The notes below the pieces were generated by a model. It worked only from the letters and a program-made list of their open reading frames with translations, ran no database searches and was not told where the DNA came from. This document shows positions 1-5,484 of a DNA stretch of 13,097 nucleotides, in pieces (positions within the stretch are counted from its first letter, which is position 1; every line of letters begins with the position of its first letter). The position numbers and the translations under genes are program-made. The DNA comes from JAGGAG01 sp031402225 (GTDB lineage: Bacteria; Gemmatimonadota; Gemmatimonadetes; Gemmatimonadales; GWC2-71-9): positions 1-13,097 of the forward strand of contig JANNSD010000010.1 of NCBI GenBank assembly GCA_031402225.1, given 5' to 3'.

Positions 1-159
1 TAGGGTGGGGGGTGCGCCCCTCCCCGCCTCCTCCTTCGCAAACGGAGCAGGCCTATGCGGGCTGGGTTGTCCGCTTCGTGCGGTTCCACCGGTTGCGTCA
101 CAAGCGAGACAAGGGTGCACAGGAGGTTGCTGCGGTCCTGATCTGGCTGGCGGTGGAGC
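1..159 (+). repeat. Direct repeat (left copy) of decayed intI 5' segment
   Basis: This segment matches 4566-4723 with 11 substitutions and one 1-base indel by hand count, about 92 % identity. Both copies carry the same degenerate leader (VGGAPLPASS in place of the usual arginine-rich HYS region), so the duplication happened after the integrase had begun to decay. The right boundary is sharp: identity ends after GGTGGAGC in both copies. The left boundary lies outside the window. Confidence 0.85.
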
Positions 160-326
160 GGAGGGTGGCGGCGCCGACGCAGGTCCAGGCGCAGGCGGCG
201 CCGCTCTCCCTGTACAGGGAGGTGCTGGGGCGTCCTTTGCGGCGCGCGGAGATCGTCCCGCGGGCGCGCGGTCCGCCCCGCCCCGCAGCCTTTCCGGATT
301 GGACTGCGGGTCGTACAATCGAATGA
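1..326 (+). pseudogene. Degenerate integron integrase (IntI-type tyrosine recombinase), N-terminal fragment, copy 1
   Basis: The reading frame from about base 36 to 290 reads as the SAM-like N-terminal domain of an integron integrase. Recognisable IntI motifs are TEQAYAGW, RFVRFH, LAVERRVAAPTQ and LYREVLGRPL. The upstream part (VGGAPLPASS) is in another frame: compared with copy 2 there is one extra C near bases 32-34, so the fragment is frameshifted. Similarity fades after about base 290 (RARGPPRP) and the frame stops at 324-326. The whole catalytic C-terminal domain, with its Arg/His/Tyr residues, is absent, so it cannot recombine. The left end is cut by the window edge. A lone cassette-type box (GTTAGGC) follows 34 bases later. 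The IntI assignment rests on motif memory, especially the VAAsTQ...LYREVLG signature, and I am fairly sure of it. A chromosomal XerC/D-like recombinase is the alternative. Confidence 0.75.
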
Positions 327-359
327 GGGCGGAGCCTGGCATGGCGCCGTCGAATTCAC

Positions 360-366
360 GTTAGGC
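360..366 (+). other. Integron cassette boundary box (R' type, GTTAGGC)
   Basis: GTTAGGC fits the core-site consensus GTTRRRY and sits 34 bases upstream of the VOC gene, where a cassette would begin. I found no matching RYYYAAC box or long hairpin upstream of it, so it may be a simple attI-like site or the surviving half of an attC. A seven-base match alone is weak. Position next to an intI remnant and an intact downstream cassette raises the likelihood. Confidence 0.45.
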
Positions 367-399
367 AGCAGCAGAGACTATCATGCAGGGGAACCCATC

Positions 400-765
400 A
401 TGCAGCTTTCGTACGTGAACGTTTTTGTCGCAGACCTGGAAAAGGCCACCGAGTTCTATCGCGATAGGTTGGGACTCAACCTCCAGTTTTCCTCGCCGGA
501 GCATGGCTACGCTTCTTTCGCGGCAGGTAGTGTTCGACTCGGGGTTGCGTTGCCGGGGGCAGACCACGCTGAACTTGTAGGGCGGCATACCGGCGTTGGG
601 TTTGAAGTTGCCGATCTTGAGGCAGAGCACACACGTTTGTCAGGTCTGGGCGTTCGCTTCACGATGCCGCCTACGAGGCAACTATGGGGCGGCTTCATGG
701 CGATGATCTCGGACGCAGATGGAAACGTATTCTACTTGGATCAGGTGTCCGCGGCACATGGCTAG
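400..765 (+). CDS. VOC superfamily (glyoxalase/bleomycin-resistance fold) protein
   Basis: The 121-aa protein is one complete vicinal-oxygen-chelate domain. It opens with the beta strand LSYVNVFVADLEKATEFYRDRLGL, shown here as the typical F-YRDxLG pattern near residues 18-26. It ends with the second-module pattern ISDADGNVFYLDQ near 103-115. Such proteins are usually metal-dependent lyases, isomerases or dioxygenases, or drug-binding resistance proteins; the substrate cannot be told. The start is supported by a purine-rich AGGGGAA about 9 bases upstream. The layout is that of an integron cassette: boundary box at 360, short leader, one gene, then an attC hairpin starting 18 bases after the stop. 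VOC genes are common cargo of environmental cassettes. No own promoter is evident, so expression probably depends on readthrough. Confidence 0.88.
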   Translation: MQLSYVNVFVADLEKATEFYRDRLGLNLQFSSPEHGYASFAAGSVRLGVALPGADHAELVGRHTGVGFEVADLEAEHTRLSGLGVRFTMPPTRQLWGGFMAMISDADGNVFYLDQVSAAHG

Positions 766-783
766 CTACCGAGTCGACCCGCT

Positions 784-843
784 GCCGAACAACAGCATGT
801 AGCGGACGGCGCTGTGCGCCGCCGCTGATGCTGAGCGTTGGCA
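784..843 (+). other. attC recombination site (integron cassette 1)
   Basis: This 60-bp imperfect palindrome has the architecture of an attC site. The left outer box GCCGAAC (784-790) can pair with GTTGGC (837-842), leaving one extrahelical G. Then CAGCAT pairs with ATGCTG, AGCGG with CCGCT and CGGCG with CGCCG around a CTGTG loop. The boxes differ slightly from the strict RYYYAAC/GTTRRRY consensus, but paired boxes with unpaired spacer bases and an extrahelical base are what a folded attC shows. It directly follows the VOC stop codon, as expected for the 3' end of a cassette. Confidence 0.8.
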
Positions 844-856
844 ACTGTCTTGAAAG

Positions 857-1105
857 TCAAGCGTGTTGTGGGTCCCAGCGACGGTTCTGGTGGAGCATGG
901 CATTCAGGATGGTGAGCAGCTTCCGCATGCAGGCGGTGGCCGCGACTTTGAAGGGCTTGCCGGCGGCACGGAGCCGTTCGTAGAACACCCGGAGGACGGG
1001 GTGGTGCTTGAGCCCCACCAGCGTGGCCATATAGAGCACCGCGCGGACCGGGGGACGCGCTGCACTGCGCGCACGCCGTTTGGACGCAACGTCCGCGAAT
1101 CGTCG
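857..1105 (-). pseudogene. IS110-family transposase, C-terminal fragment
   Basis: The minus-strand frame ends in the typical tail of IS110/IS1111 transposases (Transposase_20 domain). Visible pieces are RPPVRAVLYMATLVG, FYERLRAAGKP, KVAATACMRKLL and TILNAML. Only about 80 residues remain of the usual 300-400, and the DEDD catalytic domain is missing. The frame is open to about base 1105, but similarity upstream of the RPPVRA segment is doubtful. The fragment fills the interval between two attC-type sites (784-843 and 1106-1200). Members of the IS1111-attC group are known to insert into attC sites, so this may be the remainder of such an insertion. Alternatively it is captured cassette cargo. 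Confidence 0.8.
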
Positions 1106-1200
1106 GCCTAACGATGCTTGCTGTTGACGAGCGGACCCACCATCAGCGTAGCGCGCAGTATCGGTCGGTCGGCTCGCAACAGAAACCAGCGTGCGAAGGC
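1106..1200 (+). other. Probable degenerate attC site between the IS110 remnant and vapC
   Basis: GCCTAAC at 1106-1112 matches the attC R'' consensus RYYYAAC. It is followed by a long hairpin: CTGTTG (1121-1126) pairs with CAACAG (1177-1182), CGAGC with GCTCG, and GACC with GGTC. The right-hand box expected as GTTAGGC is corrupted; GTGCGAAGGC at about 1191-1200 may be its remains. The site abuts the vapC stop codon at 1202. The left box and stem are visible; the right boundary is inference. Confidence 0.45.
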
Positions 1201-1201
1201 G

Positions 1202-1618
1202 CTACTCCGCAGACCCCGGATTCGCCCGGAGTCGTTCCCAATAGGCGCGCGGTGTGAGAATGGGGATGGGCGATTTGGTGCCGACTTCCAGCAGGTCGTG
1301 GTCGCCCGTCACGAACACATCCGCGCTACCGGCGACGGCCTCTGCCAGCACCGGACCGTCCGCTGGATCGCGGATCTTCAACCCAAGCGCAGGCGCGCTC
1401 GACACGACAATCGCCTGACGACGCAGGAAGGCGTCCAGCGCATCAATCGTGTCGGCGGGGACGCGTAGTTTCTGCCGCAACACTCGGCGAAGCTCGGCAA
1501 GCACCGTCTCGCCGACCACCAGTTGATGCTCGGCCAAGGTCGCGTGGAACAGGTCCGCGCAGAGACCCCGCGTCGCAACGGCGCTGACGAGGACGTTGGT
1601 ATCCAGCGCGACCTTCAT
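1202..1618 (-). CDS. vapC: PIN-domain toxin, VapC-like (toxin-antitoxin ribonuclease)
   Basis: The 138-aa protein is a single PIN domain. It starts with the first acidic residue in ALDTNVLVSA (D6), followed by E42 in LAELRRVL, D84/D87 in RDPADGPVLAEA and the late VTGDHDLL motif (D106, D108). These acidic residues bind Mg2+ in VapC-type RNases, which cleave tRNA or other structured RNA. It looks like the family of putative TA toxins whose PIN domain begins VALDTNVLVSA. It overlaps the upstream antitoxin by ATGA (1615-1618), so the two are translationally coupled and transcribed from 1837 leftward. It lies on the opposite strand to the other cassette genes, as expected for a self-expressed module. 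The gene is full length with all acidic residues present, so it is probably active. Confidence 0.9.
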   Translation of the reverse strand: MKVALDTNVLVSAVATRGLCADLFHATLAEHQLVVGETVLAELRRVLRQKLRVPADTIDALDAFLRRQAIVVSSAPALGLKIRDPADGPVLAEAVAGSADVFVTGDHDLLEVGTKSPIPILTPRAYWERLRANPGSAE

Positions 1619-1836
1619 GACACGTCGCGGAAGATGTCCTCGTCGGTCAGGTACCCTCGCGCTTCGGCCAACGGCATGATGCGGCGCCGGAGGTCCTCGA
1701 ACTGGGCCAAGGCGAGCTGGCGGCGCACAGCTTCACGCACCACCTCGCTGCGACTCCGGCCACTGCGCCGCGCCGCCTGCGCCACCTGGCGTTCCAGGTC
1801 CGGATCGAGTCGAATCGTCAAGGCAGATGTTTTCAT
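1615..1836 (-). CDS. vapB: Ribbon-helix-helix antitoxin, VapB/CopG-like
   Basis: The 73-aa protein has an N-terminal ribbon-helix-helix fold. TSALTIRLDPDLERQV forms the DNA-contacting strand and first helix, and GRSRSEVVREAVRRQL the second helix. The C-terminal part (LTDEDIFRDVS) would be the toxin-binding tail. RHH antitoxins neutralise their PIN partner and repress their own promoter. It precedes vapC with a 4-base overlap. The start codon lies only a few bases downstream of the predicted -10 box, so the message may be leaderless. A perfect 11-bp palindrome sits in that promoter and is a natural operator candidate. Confidence 0.88.
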   Translation of the reverse strand: MKTSALTIRLDPDLERQVAQAARRSGRSRSEVVREAVRRQLALAQFEDLRRRIMPLAEARGYLTDEDIFRDVS

Positions 1837-1872
1837 GCCTTACATTGTAATACATTCGGCGCCTCCCAACAA
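1837..1872 (-). promoter_or_regulatory. vapBC promoter with overlapping palindromic operator
   Basis: On the minus strand, TTGTTG (1872-1867) and TACAAT (1849-1844) are separated by exactly 17 bases, a good sigma-70-type arrangement. The -10 lies inside the palindrome TTACATTGTAA (1840-1850), which could bind the RHH antitoxin. The -10 ends 7 bases before the ATG, which predicts a leaderless or nearly leaderless transcript. The elements are visible; function is inferred. Confidence 0.6.
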
Positions 1873-2027
1873 GATGGGGCTGCTTCGCGAACGGGTCCCT
1901 GGAATGCCGAGGAGTGAGAGGGAGAGTGTCCGCGAGGCACGCGAGGCGCGCCGGTTCCTCGGGTGCTCGATCACTGGGCACTGGCTGCTGTGGCTGAGCT
2001 GAACCCGAAGCTGAGGAAGCACCCACC

Positions 2028-2822
2028 ATGAAGAGCGTGAGACCGTATGTGTTCGAGTACGGGCTGATCGTCGCAACGATGTTGGTCAGCGTCCTGGGAT
2101 TCTGGGACATCTATTTCGGGGAGAACGCCGATCCCAATCCCTTCCACCATCTCCATGTGGTGACCAACGCCATCTGGCTGGGCTTGTTGTATTGCCAGCT
2201 CAGCCTCATTGGGAGCACGCGGTTCGGAGACCACAGGAGAATGGGGCTGGTCATTCTGGGCATCGCGCCATTATTGATCGCCACGACGGCCCTGCTCTCC
2301 GTTCGGTCGGCTCGCAAGGGAGTTGTGTCGGGAGAGGGTGACTTCCTGATCATGCAGAACGTGGGAGTGACGCTCGAGCTGGCAGTGCTCATCTTCCTTG
2401 CATTCGCTCTGAGGAAGCGCAGGAGGCTGCACGCGGCCTTCCTCTTGAGCACCTGCATCATGTTTATGGGCATTGCGCTGTTATTCACGCTCATCAGCTT
2501 CGTTCCGCAGTTCAAGATCGAAGGCCCGGAGACCTTCTACCGATTCGGAACAGCCGCGATGACCGGGCAAGCCATCTGCCTCGTCGTGGCCTTGGTGTTC
2601 GTCGCCAAGGACTTCAGGAACGGATGGGCATTGTTGCTGGCAGCCCTGTTCTTCCGGCTCAACGAGGTGATCAGATCCTCGCTGGACAAGAACAGGCTGA
2701 TCGAGCCGCTGACGGAGTTCGTGGGGTCGATGAATCAGCCGCTCACGTTCATCGGTAGCTTCGCTGTGATGCTTGCCTTGCTGGCGACTACGGGAGTACG
2801 AAACGCAAGGAGTAGCGGTTGA
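2028..2822 (+). CDS. Uncharacterised polytopic membrane protein
   Basis: The 264-aa protein has about seven or eight hydrophobic segments (near residues 7-25, 44-63, 73-92, 107-127, 136-160, 177-195, 200-213 and 236-256). The most distinctive part is a histidine-rich stretch at the second helix, FHHLHVVTNAIWLGLLYCQ, followed by a short loop and DHRRMG. His residues near helix ends together with an HR-x-x-G motif recall small membrane families from Bacteroidetes and Proteobacteria that I cannot name with certainty; heme or metal binding is possible but unproven. The start is supported by GAGGAAGC about 9 bases upstream. It is followed after 32 bases by an attC site, so it is probably cassette cargo. 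About 190 bases between it and vapB (1837-2027) contain only the vapBC promoter that I can recognise, and no left cassette boundary. Confidence 0.8.
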   Translation: MKSVRPYVFEYGLIVATMLVSVLGFWDIYFGENADPNPFHHLHVVTNAIWLGLLYCQLSLIGSTRFGDHRRMGLVILGIAPLLIATTALLSVRSARKGVVSGEGDFLIMQNVGVTLELAVLIFLAFALRKRRRLHAAFLLSTCIMFMGIALLFTLISFVPQFKIEGPETFYRFGTAAMTGQAICLVVALVFVAKDFRNGWALLLAALFFRLNEVIRSSLDKNRLIEPLTEFVGSMNQPLTFIGSFAVMLALLATTGVRNARSSG

Positions 2823-2854
2823 TGTCTTGCGTGGCCTCGCTGAGCAGTGGCACC

Positions 2855-2925
2855 GTCTAACGGCGTTTCGTGACCGATGACCAGCTAGGGCAGCGGGTTG
2901 GCCACGCCACAACCTGACGTTAGGC
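2855..2925 (+). other. attC recombination site (membrane-protein cassette)
   Basis: GTCTAAC (2855-2861) fits RYYYAAC and GTTAGGC (2919-2925) fits GTTRRRY, 71 bp from end to end, a normal attC length. Inside, CGTGaCC can pair with GGcCACG. The inner stem is less perfect than that of the site at 784. It lies between the stop of the membrane protein and the ABM gene, exactly at a cassette junction. Confidence 0.72.
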
Positions 2926-2986
2926 CGCTTGACGCGATCTGCGCAGGTCCGGTTCCCTTGATACTCACACTAGAAAAGAATTTCTC

Positions 2987-3238
2987 ATGCTTCAACTCAC
3001 ACCGCTGAACCCGGCCATTCCGATCTTTCACCAAGTACACACGGAGCAGGCGCCAGTCGTCTTGGTGAACGTCTTCACCGTCGCGGCAGCGGGCATCTCC
3101 GCGTTGCTCGCGGCCTGGGCAGCGGACGCAAACTGGATGAAGAAGCAGCCAGGCAATATCGCAACCCAGTTGCATCGCGGTATCGCAGGCAGCACGGTGT
3201 TCCTGGATTACGCGATCTCGGAGTCTCTGGCTCATTGA
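2987..3238 (+). CDS. Antibiotic-biosynthesis-monooxygenase (ABM) fold protein, C-terminally shortened
   Basis: The 83-aa product carries most of an ABM domain: PVVLVNVFTV, then a helix ending LLAAWAADANWMKKQPG, then the hallmark TQLHRGIAGSTVFLDYAISES. ABM proteins are small dimeric alpha-beta barrels acting as cofactor-free monooxygenases or with unknown roles. Family members normally continue with about 20 more residues after the WESxxHFRxAF-type motif. Here the frame stops at ESLAH, so the last helix and strand are missing. The stop overlaps the TTG start of the next gene. It is the first gene after the attC at 2855-2925. It may be non-functional or a natural short form; I lean to truncation. 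Confidence 0.75.
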   Translation: MLQLTPLNPAIPIFHQVHTEQAPVVLVNVFTVAAAGISALLAAWAADANWMKKQPGNIATQLHRGIAGSTVFLDYAISESLAH

Positions 3239-3681
3239 AACTCACGGTGAGATCGGGCGCGATCATTCCCGTGCTCTTGATGCTTCCCAATGTGGCGTGG
3301 ATGCTGCTTCCAAAGCCGGCGGCAGGCACGGCGGCTACCGTCCCCGTCGCCCTCACAATTGTGGAGAACGTTGCCCGGGTTGGGACGCTGGCGTTTCCAT
3401 TGTTCTGCACGCTGCACCTGACGAAGAAGTATTCGGCGCCCGCCGTTACCGGCATGGTGCTCGCCCTATTTGTCTACTACACAGCGTGGGCGCGATTCTT
3501 CCTCGGCGGAAGCTCTCCCGACCTCCTCAGTGCACCAATGGCCGGAATTCCTCTACCGTTGGCGTTTGCGCCTGTTGCTCTGCTGGTAGTGTCCGCGTAT
3601 GTATTGGACTCGTGGTGGATGCTTTGGGCCTCAATGGTGTTTGGTGTAGCGCACATATGGGCGTCGAACCTGCGGACCTAG
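3235..3681 (+). CDS. Conserved four-helix membrane protein of unknown function
   Basis: The 148-aa protein has four hydrophobic helices. Recognisable features are IIPVLLMLPNVAWMLLP in helix 1, ENVARVGTLAFPLF, the pair FVYYTAWARFFLGG, and APMAGIPLPLAFAPV before helix 4. I recall similarly organised uncharacterised proteins in Firmicutes and other phyla, with the same LPN-W, ENVAR-G and GIP-PLA-aP landmarks, so it appears complete. The frame begins at TTG (3235), overlapping the ABM stop by 4 bases, with GGAG about 11 bases upstream. GTG at 3247 is an alternative start. Translation is probably coupled to the ABM gene. A lone attC-type box follows its stop immediately. Confidence 0.75.
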   Translation: MKLTVRSGAIIPVLLMLPNVAWMLLPKPAAGTAATVPVALTIVENVARVGTLAFPLFCTLHLTKKYSAPAVTGMVLALFVYYTAWARFFLGGSSPDLLSAPMAGIPLPLAFAPVALLVVSAYVLDSWWMLWASMVFGVAHIWASNLRT

Positions 3682-3687
3682 TTTAAC
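3681..3687 (+). other. attC R''-type box (GTTTAAC) after the membrane protein; half-site
   Basis: GTTTAAC matches RYYYAAC and overlaps the end of the stop codon of the four-helix membrane protein, the position of an attC left end. I found no GTTRRRY within the next 170 bases, so the right half is missing or too degraded. Bases 3688-3855 hold no gene or other structure that I can recognise. Confidence 0.35.
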
Positions 3688-3855
3688 AAGTAGTCGCTTA
3701 TGTGGTCGATCCGTGCGGAAGTCGCTGGCATGTGGCGCAGCGGCGCGGGTGCGGTCCAAGACTAGCCAGTATCGTCGCGGTGCACGCCCATGCCGCCCGG
3801 CTGATCCCCTGGACTCTTCCGGAGCCGATCCCTCTTCCACTTCTTCATCGGTCGT

Positions 3856-4362
3856 ATGATGCGCCTTGCCAGCGTCTCGTCCCATGCCGCTGCACTTGCG
3901 GTCCTGTTCGCCCCGACCCTGAGCGCTCAGGCAGCAGGCGGAGATGAATCCGCTGCGTTGTCCGTTGCCGACTCGGCACTCGCCGCCATAAGCCGGTCGG
4001 ACTTCGTGGGCTTTACCGACCTGATGCTCGACTCGGCTGTCACGTTCTCCGCTGGAATGCGGAATGGCCGGTATCAGGCGCAGTTCAGGTCCAGGGCCCA
4101 GGAACGGGCGATGCGCACGGATTCCCGCTTCACGGAGCGAGGCTACCACCCCACCGTGCTCGTATCGGGCCCCGTCGCCATGGTATGGCTGCCCTACGAT
4201 TTCTACCTGGATGGCAAGTGGTCTCACTGCGGCGTCGATGTGTTTACGCTACTCAGGACCGGAGCTGGCTGGCGCATCGCCTCCGTGGTCTGGAGCGTGG
4301 AGCAGCCGCCCGCGTGCTCACCGCACCCGGATGGCCCGCCACCTGGCGCGGCCGCGAAGTAG
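3856..4362 (+). CDS. Secreted NTF2-like (SnoaL/DUF4440-type) protein
   Basis: The 168-aa protein begins with a signal peptide (MMRLASVSSHAAALAVLFAPTLSAQA, cleavage near residue 26). The mature part has the cone-shaped NTF2-like pattern. An N-terminal helix (LSVADSALAAISRSDFVGFTDLM) is followed by strands PTVLVSGPVAMVWLPYDFYLDGKW, then the closing pair CGVDVFTLLRTGAGWRIASVVWSVE. The tail CSPHPDGPPPG resembles periplasmic NTF2-like proteins of Gemmatimonadota and related phyla. These folds serve as enzymes or ligand-binding scaffolds, and no specific ligand can be assigned. Two ATG codons (3856 and 3859) are possible starts. No clear ribosome-binding site is visible. It lies between a half attC and a decayed attC-like hairpin, so it may be the last cargo of the array. 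Confidence 0.82.
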   Translation: MMRLASVSSHAAALAVLFAPTLSAQAAGGDESAALSVADSALAAISRSDFVGFTDLMLDSAVTFSAGMRNGRYQAQFRSRAQERAMRTDSRFTERGYHPTVLVSGPVAMVWLPYDFYLDGKWSHCGVDVFTLLRTGAGWRIASVVWSVEQPPACSPHPDGPPPGAAAK

Positions 4363-4407
4363 AAGCGGACAACGTCTTCGATTGTGCGCGGCACCCGTTC
4401 ACAAGCA

Positions 4408-4450
4408 GTCTGAACGACGTAGGTCGATTGACCTATTGGTCGAGTTCCGT
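4408..4450 (+). other. Attenuated attC-like hairpin after the NTF2-like gene
   Basis: Between 4412 and 4447 the arms GAAC-GAC-TAGGTC can pair with GACCTA-GTC-GTTC around a GATT loop, with small unpaired spacers, as in attC folding. The ends read GTCTGAAC and GTTCCGT, each departing from the attC consensus. The hairpin is visible; calling it a decayed attC is speculative. It starts 45 bases after the NTF2-like stop. The remainder of 4363-4539 holds nothing that I recognise. Confidence 0.3.
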
Positions 4451-4539
4451 GAGTGGTTCCCGACCTCACGGGTTCACCTTCGCGCACGACCTGGCCCAGC
4501 CCGGGTTCGCGACCGGTCCGGAGGACCTGCGCGTCCCTG

Positions 4540-4731
4540 ATGCTGGTGCTTCGCCTCCTCACCCATAGGGTGGGGGGTGCGCCCCTCCCCGCCTCCTCTT
4601 CGCAAACGGAGCAGGCCTACGCGGGCAGGGGTGTCCGCTTCGTGCGGTTCCACCGCTTGCGTCACCCGCGAGACATGGGCGCAGAACAGGTTGCTGCGGT
4701 CCTGATCTGGCTGGCGGTGGAGCCCGGTTGA
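4540..4731 (+). pseudogene. Degenerate integron integrase (IntI-type), N-terminal fragment, copy 2
   Basis: From the ATG at 4540 the frame reads MLVLRLLTHRVGGAPLPASS followed by SQTEQAYAG, RFVRFHRLRHPRDMG and LIWLAVEPG, then TGA at 4729-4731. RLLTHRV corresponds to the LLDRVR start of IntI, and TEQAY...RFI-FH-RHP--MG to its SAM-like domain. It is the in-frame version of copy 1, without the extra C. It covers about 60 residues of roughly 320-340 and ends abruptly where a DUF4440-gene tail begins. RHPRDMG is closer to the family than RHKRDKG of copy 1, so this copy is the less mutated. It is non-functional. Confidence 0.78.
4566..4723 (+). repeat. Direct repeat (right copy) of decayed intI 5' segment
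   Basis: This is the partner of 1-159. Differences include TAT/TAC, the CTGGGTT/CAGGGGT cluster, ACAAGC/ACCCGC and ACAGGAGG/AGAACAGG. Many change amino acids, which fits drift without coding constraint. Identity stops at GGTGGAGC, the exact point where the DUF4440 tail starts. The two copies bracket about 4.4 kb containing all attC-like sites found. Confidence 0.85.
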
Positions 4732-4897
4732 TGCCGGCACCTACGTCGTGACCTATGGCCCCGCTCACGTGACCGAGCGCGGCAAGTACCTGAACGTATG
4801 GACGCAGGTGAACGGAAGCTGGAAGATCAAGGCAAACATCGTGGCCGAGTGGCTGGTACTTCGGCGCCACCCGGGCGCGGGAGCGATTGCCGCCTGA
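4727..4897 (+). pseudogene. DUF4440/NTF2-like protein, C-terminal fragment
   Basis: From about 4727 the frame reads VDAGTYVVTYGPAHVTERGKYLNVWTQ with the closing strand NGSWKIKANIVAEW, the classic end of DUF4440/SnoaL-like proteins (GxY--vWkk-dG-WkI--d). There is no start codon or N-terminal half; upstream the frame runs into the intI fragment and a stop. It is therefore the 3' remainder of a chromosomal gene cut by the event that placed the intI fragment here. Its stop codon lies inside a palindrome shared with the convergent DinB gene. Confidence 0.75.
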
Positions 4898-4911
4898 CCG
4901 GTGCGGTCAGG
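4893..4911. terminator. Hairpin between convergent genes, possible bidirectional terminator
   Basis: CCTGACCG and CGGTCAGG form a perfect 8-bp stem with a GTG loop. The left arm contains the stop codon of the DUF4440 fragment and the right arm that of the DinB gene, so both genes end inside it. There is no T-tract on either side, so intrinsic termination is not assured; it may only block 3' exonuclease. Confidence 0.45.
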
Positions 4912-5443
4912 TTCCGCGCACCGCGCGCGCGATCTGTCGCACGTGCCGGTCGGCGTGGTGCGCGAGCATCAGCAGCCACTGATAGCCGTCGATGGGGCCG
5001 TACGCCGGATGGGGAAAGCGATGCTGCCGCACGTCGTCGTCGGTGTCCCGGACATAGGCCAGCGTGCGGGCGCGCTGCGCGTGGAAGGCGGCCGCGGCCT
5101 CAGCTCCGCTGGCATACCGCCGGCGGGGGAGGACGCTCTCGACCGCCGTCATGCGCCGGGTATCGTCCTGCATACTCGCCGCGATCTCCCGGTCGCGCAG
5201 GGCAGCCTCGGCCGGGTCAAACTCCCACACCGGTTCGTCCAGCGCCATGGCGATCAATTTCGGCACCGACACCTCGCTGAGTACGAGATGCTCGGCCAGC
5301 AACACCGGTGACCACTTGCCCGGTGCCGGCTCCCGGTTCCAGGCCTCCTCCGCAAGGTGCTCCGTCGCGGCCCGGAAGTTCGTGTCACTGGCGGTGAGAC
5401 AGGCGAGGAGGCTCGCGCGCTCCGTGGGGATCAGGATTGGCAT
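4907..5443 (-). CDS. DinB family (DinB_2-like) protein
   Basis: The 178-aa protein is a four-helix DinB-superfamily bundle. The probable metal-binding triad is H52 in LLAEHLVLSE plus H163 and H167 in MLAHHADRHVRQI. The pattern WNREPAPGKWSPVLLAEHL near residues 35-53 is typical of the family (PgkWs--ei--Hl). Members bind divalent metal; some are thiol S-transferases (YfiT/BstA type) and most have no known substrate. The gene lies 41 bases downstream of the MBL-fold gene on the same strand and is probably co-transcribed with it. The length is normal and all ligands are present, so it should be functional. Confidence 0.88.
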   Translation of the reverse strand: MPILIPTERASLLACLTASDTNFRAATEHLAEEAWNREPAPGKWSPVLLAEHLVLSEVSVPKLIAMALDEPVWEFDPAEAALRDREIAASMQDDTRRMTAVESVLPRRRYASGAEAAAAFHAQRARTLAYVRDTDDDVRQHRFPHPAYGPIDGYQWLLMLAHHADRHVRQIARAVRGT

Positions 5444-5484
5444 GGGGACAAGATACGTTCTCGCGGGGCGAGCCGCATGACGGC

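Noticed and set aside
1..326. Functional compact recombinase
   Set aside because: There is a frameshift near base 33 and no catalytic domain.
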